DNA from: Corella eumyota
Lineage: Eukaryota; Chordata; Ascidiacea; Phlebobranchia; Corellidae
NCBI GenBank assembly: GCA_963082875.1
Contig: OY720099.1
Location: 7,192,001-7,256,000 of the forward strand
Reading direction: 5' to 3'
DNA length: 64,000 nucleotides
This document shows positions 34,601 to 49,600 of the stretch, one piece after another (the first letter of the stretch is position 1; every line of letters begins with the position of its first letter). The translations under genes and the position numbers were made by a program. The notes under the pieces were generated by a model. It was not told the origin of the DNA. It saw only the letters and a list, made by a program, of their open reading frames with translations, and searched no databases.

Positions 34601-37600
34601 TCAGTTATTCAAAAAAAAAAAAATTAAATTTTTAGAAAAAAAAATTATTTTGATACTGCTTTATTCTTTTTTATTTCTTATTAAAGTATTATATTTTTAT
34701 ATTATTATCTGTAAAAATCCACCAAAATTATTAGATTTATTTAAAATTTACTTGCTCAATTATGTTTTTATATTACAGCTGTGATGATGGTTATAGCGGT
34801 GTTACTTGCAACACATTTCATTCAAACTTACCAGATTTTTTATCAGAAAAATTTAACAATTATAACTTGCCATTAATGAAGAAGGTAAACTGTTTAATAT
34901 TGTATTTTTGTCTCATAATCTTAAAGCAATTTATCTCTTAATGCTATTACCTTTGCAGGTTGATATAATTGTAATTAGATCATAGGGTTTTGAAAAGTAT
35001 TTTTGTATGGTGGACAGCAAGCGCTGGGTATTAAACTTGTAACCTTGACTTTAAAAACTTTTGTCCCCAAACTATAGTGCCAACCCTAAAGCCACTACAA
35101 AGTAAAATTAATTTTCAAGATAATTTACAGAATTTTCTTATTTAGGTTTCGGGTGCTCGTATTAGTTTTGCTTGTGGGATCTTAGGTTCGGGAAAGTCCC
35201 TAGTTTTTGATGGGAATTCCCCTAGAGTGTTAGTCACAAAGCAACTTAATGCAACAAATCTAAAGTGAGATCCAAATTTAAAATTTATTATATATTTTTT
35301 TTTTAATATTATATAAATTTTTTTTAGGTTTGTTCAGTTCACAATCCTAATGGGTCGTTATTCTAATGTTGGTTCATGTAGTCCCCCAACTTCACCAGGC
35401 GAAGGCGTACTTGTACAATATTCAACCGATAATCAACTTACCTGGCATTTGTTAGACAACATTAAATTTAATATCAGCAGAGTACCTCAGTAAGTTTATG
35501 TTATTATTAATTTTCTGACTGCACAGTGTAGTAGTTACAACAACTGGCTTTATTCTGTGAGGTCCTAGGTTCGATCTTCGCTGGTCGGACGCTGTAGCGA
35601 CTTTAGGTAAGGTACTATAACTGGTATAAATTCTGCTAAGCTAATACTTAATTAGCAGCTTAATTATCAGCCAATTATATTCTTTAATATTCAAACTGCC
35701 AAAGACAACTTAAGGCTGGTTGAGGTTAAATGAAGTTACTCTATGTTTAGATTGTGAAGTTAACCTTCCAACATGAAAAACAATTAAAAATTTAATAATA
35801 TTTCAAACTTTAAAGTCAACTTAAGGCCGTTCAGCATCAAAAAGCTTCTTTTGTAGGCTGTTAAGTCAGTTTTCTGATATCATGGATGAAAAAAACACAA
35901 ACATTTGTATAGCCATGTTATATTCTACAATAACATCTATTTAATATTTTTTAATTTACAGAATTATATCTTTACACATACCTCCTGTTGCACGAATACT
36001 TGGCCTTCAATTTCAATTTATTCAACCACTAATTTCACCACAAGAGGGCCTTGCTGTGTGGGCATTGGATAACCTGATTGTAACATCACAATTGTTTAGG
36101 ACAGCATACAGTCAATCTGTTAACTTTCATCTTGGTACCTTGCAACCTTATTGTAACAAGTCATTGGTTCTCGCGTAAGTGGATATTTTAAGTTGCTAGA
36201 TTTATATATATTACGATTTTTTATAAAAGCATAAAAGTTAGAATATTACCAATTTATAGAAACTTAAAAAATAACCCAAGTTTTACTCATAATGTTAAAT
36301 TAATATTTGTTATTTTTAAATATATATAATGGAGCTTGGTGGGTTGGTTATATATATGTAATTCTTATTTATGGGCCTACGAAATAATTGAAACTGCTAT
36401 CAGAAAACTTTTGCAATAACTTTTAGCAAATAAAAAAAGATTAAATATTTTTATCCTTGATATCGGAAGGTTGACTCCACAACTTAAACAAAAAGTATTG
36501 TCGGTTACCCCGACACAGTCTTAAGTTGCTTTTGGCAGTTTGGGATATTTTTTTAAAATAATATAAAAACAAAAGATTGGGCGACAATTTCTAATTGCAT
36601 AAAAATAAATTTTTGATTTTAGGTTCACTCCAAATGGTCCAGATCATGAAAATCAACCAAGATATGCTGAGACCCAAACCTTCCATGTTACATCAGGTTA
36701 TCTTCTGCAAGCTGAGATTGTGATTGGTTGCGGTGATGACCAGCGACATGACAACAGGTCTACTTCAATAATTTCAAAAAGAAAAGAACTTTTAACTGAG
36801 TTAGAACTTCAGTTTTCAGTTGATGATGGGAAGACGTGGTCATTAGTACAGGAGGTAAAACTTTTAAAATCTGTTTTTGTAATTAATATATTTTTTTGTG
36901 TGTTTATTTGTTGTCATTGTATAATTAAATGGCCTAAACATGAAGTAAAACATGTTGCCCACAAAGTCTCAAGTTAACTTTGGCAAATTGTTTGTTATAA
37001 TTAAATTACTCAATACTAGTTTACTTATGTATTGATTTTTTGCTTCTTAGTCAGGGACACGACGGCATTGAAGTAGTAGGCAACAAACACAGGGCATCAT
37101 ATTATAAAACCTAGCATTTTAACTGCTACATCATGCATTATCTTATTACCAATTTTTTTAACAACATTTATTTGTAATTTTTTTTAAGTTAACTTATCCT
37201 GGCTCAGCACCTACTATATTCTACCATGAACCCTCTCTTTATCATGCCAATCAGTATCATTATTGGAGAAGAATTACCGTATTATTGCCTCAACGCACTT
37301 GGTAACATTTAGTTTATTAAAGCAAAGTTAAATAGAAATCAAACTTAAAAGTAAAAAAAAAATTTTTGTAATACAATTACTTTAAAAAAAAAGGTCATCA
37401 TCAACGAGGTTAAGAATGGTCCAAACAAAGATAGATTACCCCCAAGATAGTTGGGGAATTAGTGATGTTTACATGGGACCTACTTGCCCTTTTTATTGTC
37501 GGAATCATGGGTATTGCAGAAATGGGGTCTGTGTGTAAGTGATTGTTAATTTTATATTTGTTAATAATCTGGAAATGCTGTAACGACACTAGGTCTCACT

Positions 37601-40600
37601 ACATTTATACTGTGTTTAATTCGCAGCATTTTTTTGTCAAAAAAAGCAAGGCACTATGACTGGTTAACTACATAAAGTCCTAGGTTTGATCCCCACTTCT
37701 CTTATGCTGTAGCACTCTTGAGTAAGGTGCTATAAACGGCATAAACTCCTGCTGAGCCAACACTTAATCGGCGGCTTAATTATTGGGCAATTATAATCTA
37801 TATTGTCTTAAACTGCCATAGGCAACCCCTAGGTCGGGGTAACGGATGTTAAGCTATGTTTAAGTTGTGAAATTGACTTTCCAACATTGAGGATAAATAA
37901 ATATATAAAAAATGAAAACTGAGTTAGGTTAAGTTACTTAAATTAATTTAGTACAGTTTTCGTACTTACAGTAATGATCAAATTTAATTTTAACAATTTA
38001 TAAAGTTGTGACCCTGGATTTTCGGGTCAAACTTGTTTACCCGATCACCCCCTACCCACCGGGGTTGATGTCACCTTTGATGACATCATGAAGCTTAGGG
38101 GTCAAGGTTGGGAAGTAGTTGGAGGTCACATTATGGGTCCAAATGGGGTTGGGACAGGGTGCGAAGCAATGACATCATCAAATTATTTGCAATTTGATAA
38201 AGTAAGTTTGAAATAAAAAAAAATTATTTTAAAATAAATTTCTTTGCGTTTAATTTAAAAATATTTTAGAGAGGGGTTAGACTTGTCCAGACCCCTAACT
38301 TAGATACAAGATCTGGGGTTCAAATTCAATTTTATATTTTGATCGGAGGTGGAAAATGTCTTCCACCTACTGGAAGAGATAACGGTAAACACTTTAAATT
38401 TATTTTTTATAGTAACAACCTTTTATTTATTTTAAAATTAGAACAAACGTTAAATATAAATTACTAAAACAAATATTTTTAACTTTTCTTTGCTATATAC
38501 AGAATAATGATGCAACCGGAATAATGACAAAACTTTAATTTAATATAAACTGCATGACGTCCTGAGTTTGATTCCCAATAATCTCATGTTGTAGCGCCTT
38601 TGAGTAAGGCGCTATAAACGGCATGAACTCATGCTGAGCCAACATCTAATCAGCAGCTCAATTATCGGGCAATTATAATCTATAATATCCCAAACTGCTA
38701 CAGGCAACTCGAGACTGGGTCAGGGTAACTGATGTTACTCTATGTTGAGGTCACGTTTTCAACCTTTCCACATCTAAGATAAAGATATATATATAAAAAA
38801 ACATGTTGTTGTACAGGTGTACTTCTTCAATACTCAGTAGATGGGGGTGTGACATGGTGGTTAATACAGGAGTTATACTACAGTGATTATCCTACCTCAA
38901 CTTTTGTTCACTTGGAGCTTCCTGGTGAAGCTAGAACACAACATACAAGGTTCAGATGGTGGCAACCTGATAACAAGGTAATGTTTTTGATAACTTCAAG
39001 TTTGGTAACACAGCTTAGTGGGTAAATGACTGGTCATTATTACATGAGGTTCTAGGCTTGATTCCCAATGCTTACAAGTTGTTGAAACCTTAAATTCATT
39101 ACTACTGCTAAACCCAGGTTAATTTTCTGAAAATTTTACAGGGTCAATAATATTTTTAAAACAAACAATTTTTGGCAGGGCAAGGATAAAGACAATTGGT
39201 CAATTGATGATGTCATAGTAGGTGAGAGAATGCAATCTGATGACCCAGGGTTTGAAACCGAAGTTATACCCCCTGACAGTTTATTGAACGATAATCAACT
39301 TAAATCAAGTAAACAAGAGGTAAGATAGAACTTGTGAAGTTTTAACAATGTGGTGTAGTGTTTAAAACCATTGGTTTTACTATGTTAGGTCTTGAGTTCA
39401 ATCCCCACTGCTCTTATGCTGTAGAGCCTTTAAGTAAATAGCTAAAACGGTATAAACTTCTGCTTAGCCAACACTGAATAAACAGCGTAATTGTGGGCAA
39501 TTATAATCCAAACTGCCATAGGTAACTCGAAACTGGGTCGGAGTAATCGATGTTACTCTATGTTCAGGTTGTTTATTTATTTTTCCCACATCAAGAAAAA
39601 ATCAATATATATAACAGGGAACAAAATAACGGGTTGCTATTCGCTAAAAGGGAATCGTTTTTTAAAATTAGCGAATCATTTTTCACAAATATACTAGAAT
39701 TAGCGAATCAATCAAATAAGTTCAAGCGATAATAAAACTTTCGTGTATAATTTTCGATTTATTTTTACCGGTTTCACACATTTATAATTACACCAATATT
39801 AACCTGCGTAAATGTAGGTTACTACAGGGCATTTAAGAACAAAAACTTTCCATGATCTCACAATGCGTATTTTTCACTCTCGCAGTTTGTTTAGTTTAGT
39901 AGTTGCGCAATTTTTTAAATACATAACATAAATAACTAACGATTGTTTACCAATACATTTTGAAAATACCGCGCAGCGCATCAAGTGTTATCAAAAAACG
40001 AAGATTATGACTTGGACCTAACTATTGCTTTAAAACTGCGCCCTTATTTTTAGCGATTCGTTTTTTAAACGTTAATTCGTACCCTGTGTAAAAAACATCA
40101 GGTTTTTTATATATTCATTTTTTTTACAGGACTCTTATTTTATATCCTTCTCTAACAAAGGCCAACCTGAAGACTTTTGCAATCCCAAAGAAAATTCTTA
40201 TGTTTTTAATAAGTTGAGGGGAGATAGGTTTGCATCAACTTATGATATGGATTTATATGAGGGCAACATAATACAATTTCAGGTAACATATTAAAAAAAT
40301 TGGTTTAATATAAATTTTAATAAAAAAAGTATAACAACAATTAATAAAAGAGAAAATTTTTTATTTTTGTATTTATAAAATTATTAAATATAATTGCTTG
40401 TTACTATACTTTTCGATTGGGTTTTCGGTTAGTAGGAATTGATATTCACTATTGCACCTTACTCAAGGTTGCTGTGGCATAAAAGCAGTGGAAATCAAAC
40501 CCAGGACCTTCTGTAGTGAAACCCTGTGTTTTGATCACAGTACCATGCCATCAGTTAATTCTAAGTAAAAAAATATTAATTTTTTCTGAACCAAAAATTT

Positions 40601-43600
40601 TTAGAATTTATTTTATTTTTAGATCAACATTGCTTGCTCTCAAAACTTTTCCTACGGTAACCCAGTTCAATTACAATTCAGTCATGACTCTGGTTATACT
40701 TGGGACCTTGTACAACATGCTTGTTACCCTAGTGGTCGATTTCTAAAAAAAGATGACACGACAATACACACTTCTCGAGATTTGACTTCACATCTGTGCA
40801 CTGGGGCCACTAGAGAGCTCCATGAGGCTTCGGTTTATTATAAGGGGGATTATAATCAGTGGACCACAGTTGTTGCTCCACTTGCACAAAATGTGGTTGC
40901 TGAGTAAGTAAAAAAATTGAATTAAAATTTTATTTATTTTTTTTTTATCTTGATAGTGTTATTTATAAAAACTTACTTATACCAACTAACATGGTATGGT
41001 GGTCGGAACACTTGGCCTTGCTACATAAGGTCCTGAGTTTGATCCTTATTTTTTTTATGCTGTAGCATTTTTAAGTAAGGCATAATAAACGGTATAAACT
41101 CCTGCTAAGCCAATTCTTAATTATCAGGTAATTATTAATCTATACTATTCTAAACTGCCAAAGCCAACTTAAGACTGGTTAGGGGTAATTGATGTTATTT
41201 TACGCTAAGGTCATAGAGTTTACTTTCCTAAATTAAGGATAAATAAATAAAAAAATAGCCAAAAATAAATATGATATTGTTACTAATTTAATAATTTTTT
41301 TTTATATCTTTTTATTTTTTAAAGCTATATTTTCTTTTATTTAAAAAGGGGTTATATAAACAATGTTATTAATTATCTGTTAAAATTATATATTTAATTT
41401 GAACTTAATTTTAGGTCTGTCAGATTTCGTTGGTTTCAATCTATACACAAAACTGCAAATGAAAGTATACCAGATTGGGCCATCGCTAATATTCACATTG
41501 GTTCAAGTTGCTCTCAGTATTGTTTGGGCCATGGACTGTGTATGAGTTCAAGTGAAAAAAAGGAACCAAATTGTTTATGTGATAAAGGATATATTGGTAT
41601 TTAAATTTAATTATTATTTTATTTTATGTAAAATGCTTGGATGATAAAAAAAATATTAAATTTGAAATATGATCTAATTTTTTATATATTTATTTATCCT
41701 CAGTTGGAAGGTCAACTTAGCCACCTAAACATAGAGTAACATCCCTTATCCAATCTTAAGCCTTTGGTAGTTTGGGATATCATAGGTTGTAATTGCACAA
41801 TAATTAAGCTGCTAGTTAAGTATTGGCATAGCGGGAGTTCTTACTGTTTTTGAAGCCTTACTTAAAGTGGCACTATATTATGAGAGCTGTGGAGATCAAA
41901 CCCATGACCTCATGTACTTATTTTTTTTGTTTTTTGATGTTTTAATTTGTAACAAAAATATTTTTAAATTTAAGAGAATCTTGAAGAATCATGTTCACCA
42001 ATTCACCCTAATATTGCCGGATTTCGGGATCATTTTATCTCTGACACAGACAACTTTATTCGACCACTAGGGGGTAGAAGAGGTCAAGGGTGTGGGATTT
42101 TAAATGTGGGTGACTCAATGTATTTTGGGGGTCAGGGAACAAGAAAAGTACAAACTAAAAGTTTAGACACCACAAACATAAGGTTTTTATTGTTTTTAAA
42201 ATTTAAAAGTTAATAATTTATTTTTTATATTTCACTCTTTAAAAAGCATTTTTTTGTATAACTTGTTAAGTCAAGCGTGCAGTTATCAGTTTATTAAGTT
42301 TATTCTAATATTCTACGTTTTGATTCTTCTTTTTTATACATTAGTTTAAAATCAACTTTTTTGTACATAAAGTTAATATTTTTTGGGAAATTTTAGATTA
42401 ATTCAGTTTCATTTACGAATTGGAAGTAGCGATCATTCTAGTTCTTGTCTGTCACCTACTGGTAGAGACGAGGGAATTATTTTGCAATATTCTAACAATA
42501 ACGGAGTAACATGGCTTCTTATAAAAGTAAATTAATAGAAAAATAATATTTTTTATAAAATGATTTAAAAGGTATTTAAATTTTTTTCTATAGTTTTTTA
42601 AAAATATTTTTTTTTAATCAGGAGTTTAAATTTGATTTGGATTACGACACTGAGCTTCCCATACGACTTCCAATCCCTTATAAAGCTAAAACTAAGTCCA
42701 CTGTGTTTAGATGGTGGCAACCTTTACAACTACAAGGTAACAACTTTTAACAATTTTGGTAAAGTCTTTTTTTTTATTTTGGTAAAGACTTTTTACAACT
42801 TATACACATATTTCAACTACCCCTATATAGTAGTTAGTAATCCTAAAAAATACCCTTACATAAAATAAGCCCTATTTTAAGATGGGTTTATTATTTTTGA
42901 CATGTTTATAAAGTTTTAATTTGATAAGTTGATATTTTTTTGATATTAAAAATAAACCGGCAGTGAAGTGTAATGTTCAGAAAACTTGGCTTTACTACAT
43001 GGGGTCTTGGTTCAATCCACACTGCTCTTATCTTGTAGCGCCCTTGAGTAAGGCGCTATAAACTTTTTTGAGTCAACACTTGATCAGCAGCTTATAATTA
43101 GCGGAAAATTAAATTCTATAATATATCCCAAACTGCCAAAGGCAACTTGAAACTTGGTCAGGGTTACTGATAAGGTTGTATAGTTGATCTTATCGTGTCG
43201 AGAATAAAAAACTTTAAAAACTAATATTGTTTAGGCGATCACCGAGCACAATGGGCAATTGATGACATCATAATAGGAAGACCAGACTTATTCGAGAATG
43301 GGTTTTATGACAACTTAAATCCCGCATTAATTGATGGAGATTTAAATTCACCTTGGTATAAAATAAATGGAGGACGTGTGACTAATTATTCGGGGTGTAG
43401 TGACCACATGAGCGATTCTTCGCTTTTGTTCGATGGCAACCAAGGTAAAAAAAAAAAATTTTTTAAAGTGTTTGTTTTTGTATATTGGTTAAAAAATTTT
43501 TTTTTTAAATGTTAAGATACAAGATGTGTTATTAAAAAAGTAACAAGGACAATCAATATGTATTGACTATTCCAATCATAAATAATAATAATTCGAATTT

Positions 43601-46600
43601 AAAAAAAAATTTGATTATAGAGTTGAATTTTGGGTATATATAGGGTTAGAGTATTTAAATTATTACTTTTAAAATTTTAAAATTTATTAAAAAAATTGGT
43701 GAAATCGGAAAGATATTATGTTAATTCGGGAACCTTAAATTACACAGGGTTCATAACATTTAATACAAATTAAGGAATGTTAACAATGGTATTTTAAAAT
43801 TGGCAAAGGCAACTTGAGACTTGGGTGGGGTATAAAAAGTTATGATATATTATGTTGTAAAGTTAACTCTTTTACAATTTATTTTATTTTTTAAAAGTGG
43901 TAATATTTGCCGAGACTTGGGATTACTTTTTACTATCTGGTTCATTTCTTCAATTTGATTTGATATTTGGTTGTGGAAACTCTGTTGTAAATTTGGAATA
44001 TTCGAATGATCTAGGAACTAACTGGAACACTGTTATACCACAATGCTTACCCGGTAACAAAAATAAAATTCAAATTAATTTAAGTATACGTTGCTTGCTA
44101 CCTTAAATTAGTCGTCTTTTTAACATTTATTTATTTCCGATCTGGGAGAGTAGACTTTATCACCTAAACATAGAGTAACATTTGTTACCCTGAACCAGCC
44201 TCAAGTTGCCTTTGGCAGATTAGGATATTATAAATCATATTTTCTCGATAATTAAGCTGCTGGTCAACTGTTGGCTCAGCAGGCACCTTACATAACAGCG
44301 CTACAGCACGGGAGCAATGTGGATCAAACCTAGAACCTCATGTAGTAAAACCAAGTATTATAACTTCTACACCTTGCTGTTAATATTTATATTTTAAATC
44401 TTATAGATGGTATATAATTGTAAAAGATTCTATCTTATATGACTTACATTATAGTAATAATAAAACCTTTTCTTACTTTTAGTTGTAATTTTTTTTAATT
44501 TTTGTATTTATTTATTCAAGATGTAAATTATGGTTGTGAATATGGATTAGGTTCTAGTTATAAAAGTGAATTAAATCAGGAATGGACCAGACATACTGTT
44601 AATTTACCCAAAGATATAAGGTATAAATATTTTAAAGTTTTTGTATGTAAATTGTTATATTTTTATTTATTATTCAATAATTCCAAAAATTATATTGCAA
44701 AAATTAAAAATTTGTGTGTACTTAAACTGGATTAAATTTAAGAAGTATATGATTATGTTAATGTACAATAAAATCAAACTTATATTTAATATTATTTAAA
44801 TTAACAAGAAACAAACTAATTTAAAAATTTTAGTGGCACGCAAGTAAGATTTAGATGGATCCAACTTCTAACTTTTTCACTAATACCGTGGTCAATTGAC
44901 AACATATACCTTGGTAATGGTTGCACTTGGATGTGTGGTGGATTTGGGTATTGTGAGTCGCCAGTAGATGGCGGTATAGATTCATGCAGGTAACACTTTT
45001 TTATATTTGTTTATCCTCGATGTGGAAAGGTCAACTTCACAACCTAAACATAGAGTAATATTATTTACACCAACCCAGTCTCGAGTTGCTTATGGCAGTT
45101 TGGAATGTTAAAAGTTATATTTGCCATATAATGAATCTGATGATTGAGTGTTGGCTTAGCAGGAGATTATTTTGTTTATAGCACCTTACCCAAAGGCGCT
45201 ACAGCACGAGAGCAGTGAGGATTAAACTTGGGACCTCATGCAGTAAAGCCAGTGTTTTGACCACTACACCATGCTGCCCATAAATTATGGATGTATTGTT
45301 ATAAAAAGCAGTTTTACAATTTATATACTTTAGTTAGGGGTTCTATGTATTCTTTTAAATTTGATAAATAATTTTAAAGATGTGATGCTGGGTTTAATAC
45401 AATGCCCCATTGTCAACCGAGCGAAAATTTACCAACTTTCCTCAAGGATGATTTTAATTCACCTTGGAGTGATAATGGTAAGAACAAAACAACTTTTATT
45501 TACGGTTGGCAAAGTATTTTTCAGTTAACTTTAATTTCTGAATTTTAAATTTTTTATATAGGTAATGAGTTCTAATAAAATACGAGCCAATGCTTTTAGC
45601 AACTATTTTTTGGTAGTTTTATTAATAAAACAATAACATCGAAAAGCGGGAATCGAACCCTAAACCTTGTGTAGTCATGCAAAGTATTTTTTAACATCGG
45701 GTCATGCTACTAGTTTAATTAAACATAACCTTTTATGTTTTAGAATACAGTTTGGTTGTGGGGGCACATACTTCGAATAAGACCATGACAGAGAAAGAAA
45801 ATTTAGAGTTTACACGAACTGGAGTGACAATGTTACAAACCAGACCTCTTAACACAACAGTTGCACGATATCTTCAATTCGAATTTAAACAAGATTTATC
45901 CGACCCAGGTTTTTTTACCAATTTTTTTTTAAAGGAAATTAGAGCAGAACACTTGCCTTTACTACTTGAGGTCCGAGGTTTGATCCCTAGTGCTGTTATG
46001 CTGCAGCCCCCTTTAGTAAGGTGTTATAAATGGTATAAACTTATGCTGAGGGCAATCTGAATCTGGATCAAGATAACGAATAATACTCTATGTATAGGTC
46101 GTTAAGTCGATCTTTCCACATCGAGGATAAATATATATAAAAAATAATCTTTAAAAAAATACTGAATTTTTTTTATTTGAAGGAAGTCCTGTTCTTGTGC
46201 AGTCAAGTGTTAACAATGGAATTACATGGTCAACATTGAGAACTTTGATTGGTCCACTGATGTCATTTATTCATGTTAAATTAACCAATGAGAACCAAGA
46301 TAATTCGGTTGTTTTTCGAATATGGTCTCCAGCTAGTAAATTAGGTAATAAGACTCAGAAAAAAAATTGTCCTTTTAAATTCTTTTTGTTAGTTTTTTTA
46401 ATTTAATTTGCTTAAAAAAACAATTATTTTAAATAATACTAATTTGAAACTTTTTTTTAATTTATAATTTTTTATGGAAATAATCTAAAAATTTTTTTTT
46501 TTCAGAAACCATGTGGTCAATTGATGATCTTTACATCGGAGGTAAAACCTCGAGCTGTGAGGACTTTATCCTCAGTGATGATTTCAATTCGGGATTGGAT

Positions 46601-49600
46601 GCGGGATCATGGAGGTTTTATCCTGGAGGGGAAGTGGAAGAGTTTTGTACTCTAGGAATAAAAAGGTAGTTCAATTTTAAGGTAATTTTTACTTCATGAA
46701 AGCAGTGGAAATTGAATCCAAGATCTTTTGTTGAGAATCTGAGTGTCCTAACCACTGACATTTTTTTGTTTTAGAAACAAAAACTTGGCCATGGGTTTTC
46801 ATCAAACTATAGGAGAACATTCACTTATAAGTAAAGACATGTGCATCACTAATGAAAACTATGTCATTCAGTTTAAGGTAAGTTAACAAAAGGCAGTCAT
46901 TTTTTTAATAAAATTAGGTTTCTCAGTATTTTTTCTGCACCAAAGTATATATTAACACAATCAATTTAATATGTCTGAAATTTAAATTAGGGAATTAAAA
47001 TGAGTCTTAAAAAACAGTACAGGTAATAAAAAACTTTATTTTGATTTACCCAGAATTCTATAAATATTAGTAAAATGAAATTTCAGTTAAATTTTTACTT
47101 TTTTGTGTGAGGAATTTTTGAAATCAAAATGTTAATGTTTTTCTATATCTGTAATGTATTTTAAGACACATTTTAAACTTTACAAATGCTTCACAATAAA
47201 CGATTGCCACAATTGATTGACACAGTCAATTTACTTGTGTTTATATCTTTAATTTGCCCTGCACATTTTTGAGGTATTTTCAATAGACCTAGTTTTTAAT
47301 AAAATAAATATTTTTTAAATAGGCTATAAATAGAGGAGTCTAACTGATAAAAATGCCAACTTATATTAAAATTTTTGTTTTTTAGATTAGATTTGGTTGT
47401 TTACTTGAGCAACCGTCAGCTGACAACAACGTTAAACTTCAATTCTCATTGAACGACGGAGTCACATGGTCACTAGTTGAACAACATTGCTATGGTTACG
47501 ATCTTAAGTCACAGGGTTGCTCTGAAGAGCTCCACCCGGCGTCTATTTATTATCCGGGATCGTTTGAAGGTTGGAAAAGGGTTGTGATACCATTAAGTAA
47601 TAACAAACATATTTGCAAGTAAGTTTAAATAAAAAAAAAAAATAATAATTTTATGATAAACAAAATAAAAAATATTGTTTTAAAGTGGATAAAATGGTTG
47701 CTTTTTTTAAACTTTAGTTTCTGGGTTTAACTTTTTCTTAAGCTATCTAATATTGTCTTTAAGTAAAACTCTTTTTTATATTTGTTTATTCCTAATGTGG
47801 GAAGGTTGATTTCCTGACCTAAACATAGAGTAACATCTGTTACCCTGACCCAGTCTTAAGTTGATTTTGGCAGTTTGGGATATTATAGATTATAATTACT
47901 CGGTTATTATAAACTGCTGATTGAGTATTGGCTTAACAGGAGTTTATATTGTTTATAGTGCCTCACTTAAGTGCGCAACAACATTGACAGTAGGGAACCA
48001 ACTCAGAACTTCATGTATTAAAGCCAAGTGCTTTTTTTTAAAAGCTCAGTAGGGGTTCTTTAGTTAAATAGAAAATAATCTTAAGCCAAAAACACAGTAA
48101 ACCTAAATTTATCCAAGACTTTGTTACTACAACAAAAATTAGAAAATCTAATTTTTTTATTTTTTGGTGACAGTGATATTAAAACCTAGAATATTGAATT
48201 TTTTTTATTTCGCAGCTCAGAATCAATTCGTTTCAGGTGGTACCAAGGTCACTATTTGGACCAACTCTCACTAAATGGAGTCCCACCTTGGGCAATTGAT
48301 GATGTTTATATAGGACCTGGTTGCGAGCAAATGTGCAACGGGCATGGTTATTGTGTGAACCAGACTTGCGTTTGTGATTTAGGATTTTTTGGTGAAACGT
48401 GCTGTGATGTGGCTGCTGGATCTAATTCAGATTTTTTCAAAGAAACATTTTCTGGTAAGATAGTAATTTTTTTAAGATAGTAATGTTTTTAAGATGGTAA
48501 TTTTTTTAAGGTGGTAATTTTTTAAAATGGTAATTTTATTTAGATGGTAATTTTTTGTGATTTTTTAAATTTAATTTTTTTATAAAATAGCAAATGTGAA
48601 ATTTATTTTTTAATTTAAATGGTTATTTGTTGCAGAAATACCTGTTGAGTGGTCTCACATTGCTGGTGGTTTTATTGTACAATTAACTAACTATTGTAAG
48701 ACCAAATATTTGGTGTTTTCACAACAAAGTTATTTCATGAACCAATCTGGTAGACGAATGTTGGTTACAAATGATTTGGACACCAGAGAATCAACGTTGG
48801 TTAAATATTGGTTAAAATTGGTTTAATAAAGGGTAGTTATGGTCTAAATTATTGAAATGGGGTTTATTAAATCAAAGTTATGATTTATGTAACTGGTTAA
48901 AGTGGTTCAAAAATGGTATATATAATCTGAATAATTGGTTAAAATGGCTCAATAAATTGCAATTATGGTTTGAATATTTGGTATAAATGGATGCAATATT
49001 TTTATATTCCAGGTTTATTGAGTTTTATTTGCGACAAAAACCTGCCCCCACAAGTGGTCATTTTTTACCAATTTATTTCCAATCATCAACTGATGGTGGT
49101 CTTTCATGGTTTCTCATACAGACTTTTCAATTTAAAGAAAAAGACCAACTGCACCATTATGCTGTGACGTTTCCTGAACAATCACGAAGCAATGCAACCA
49201 GATTCAGATGGTGGCAACCAACTGATATGCTGGATAGTTGGAATATGGTTAATTGGGCAATTGACCATATTGTGATTGGTGGCGATTTACCCAAAATTCA
49301 GGATAATTTTTCAAAGTAAAAATTATTGTGATTTATGTTTATAAAGTTTTGAATAATTTAAATAGTAAACACTTATTTTTTTAAAAGTCACGACCGACGA
49401 ACTTGGCTGGCTTTGCCCTCGTCATGGATCAGTAGACGTGGCCACTGTTGCGCGTCAGGGCCATGTTTAACTATTGGGCTGAACCCCGAGAGAGATTGCA
49501 ACAAAAGGTTTGCTGCCACAAATGGGGTAAAAGTAAGCCCTGGGTCTTATATTCAGTTTAACTTGAATGCTGATTGTGGAATTGACATTTCATCTGATTG

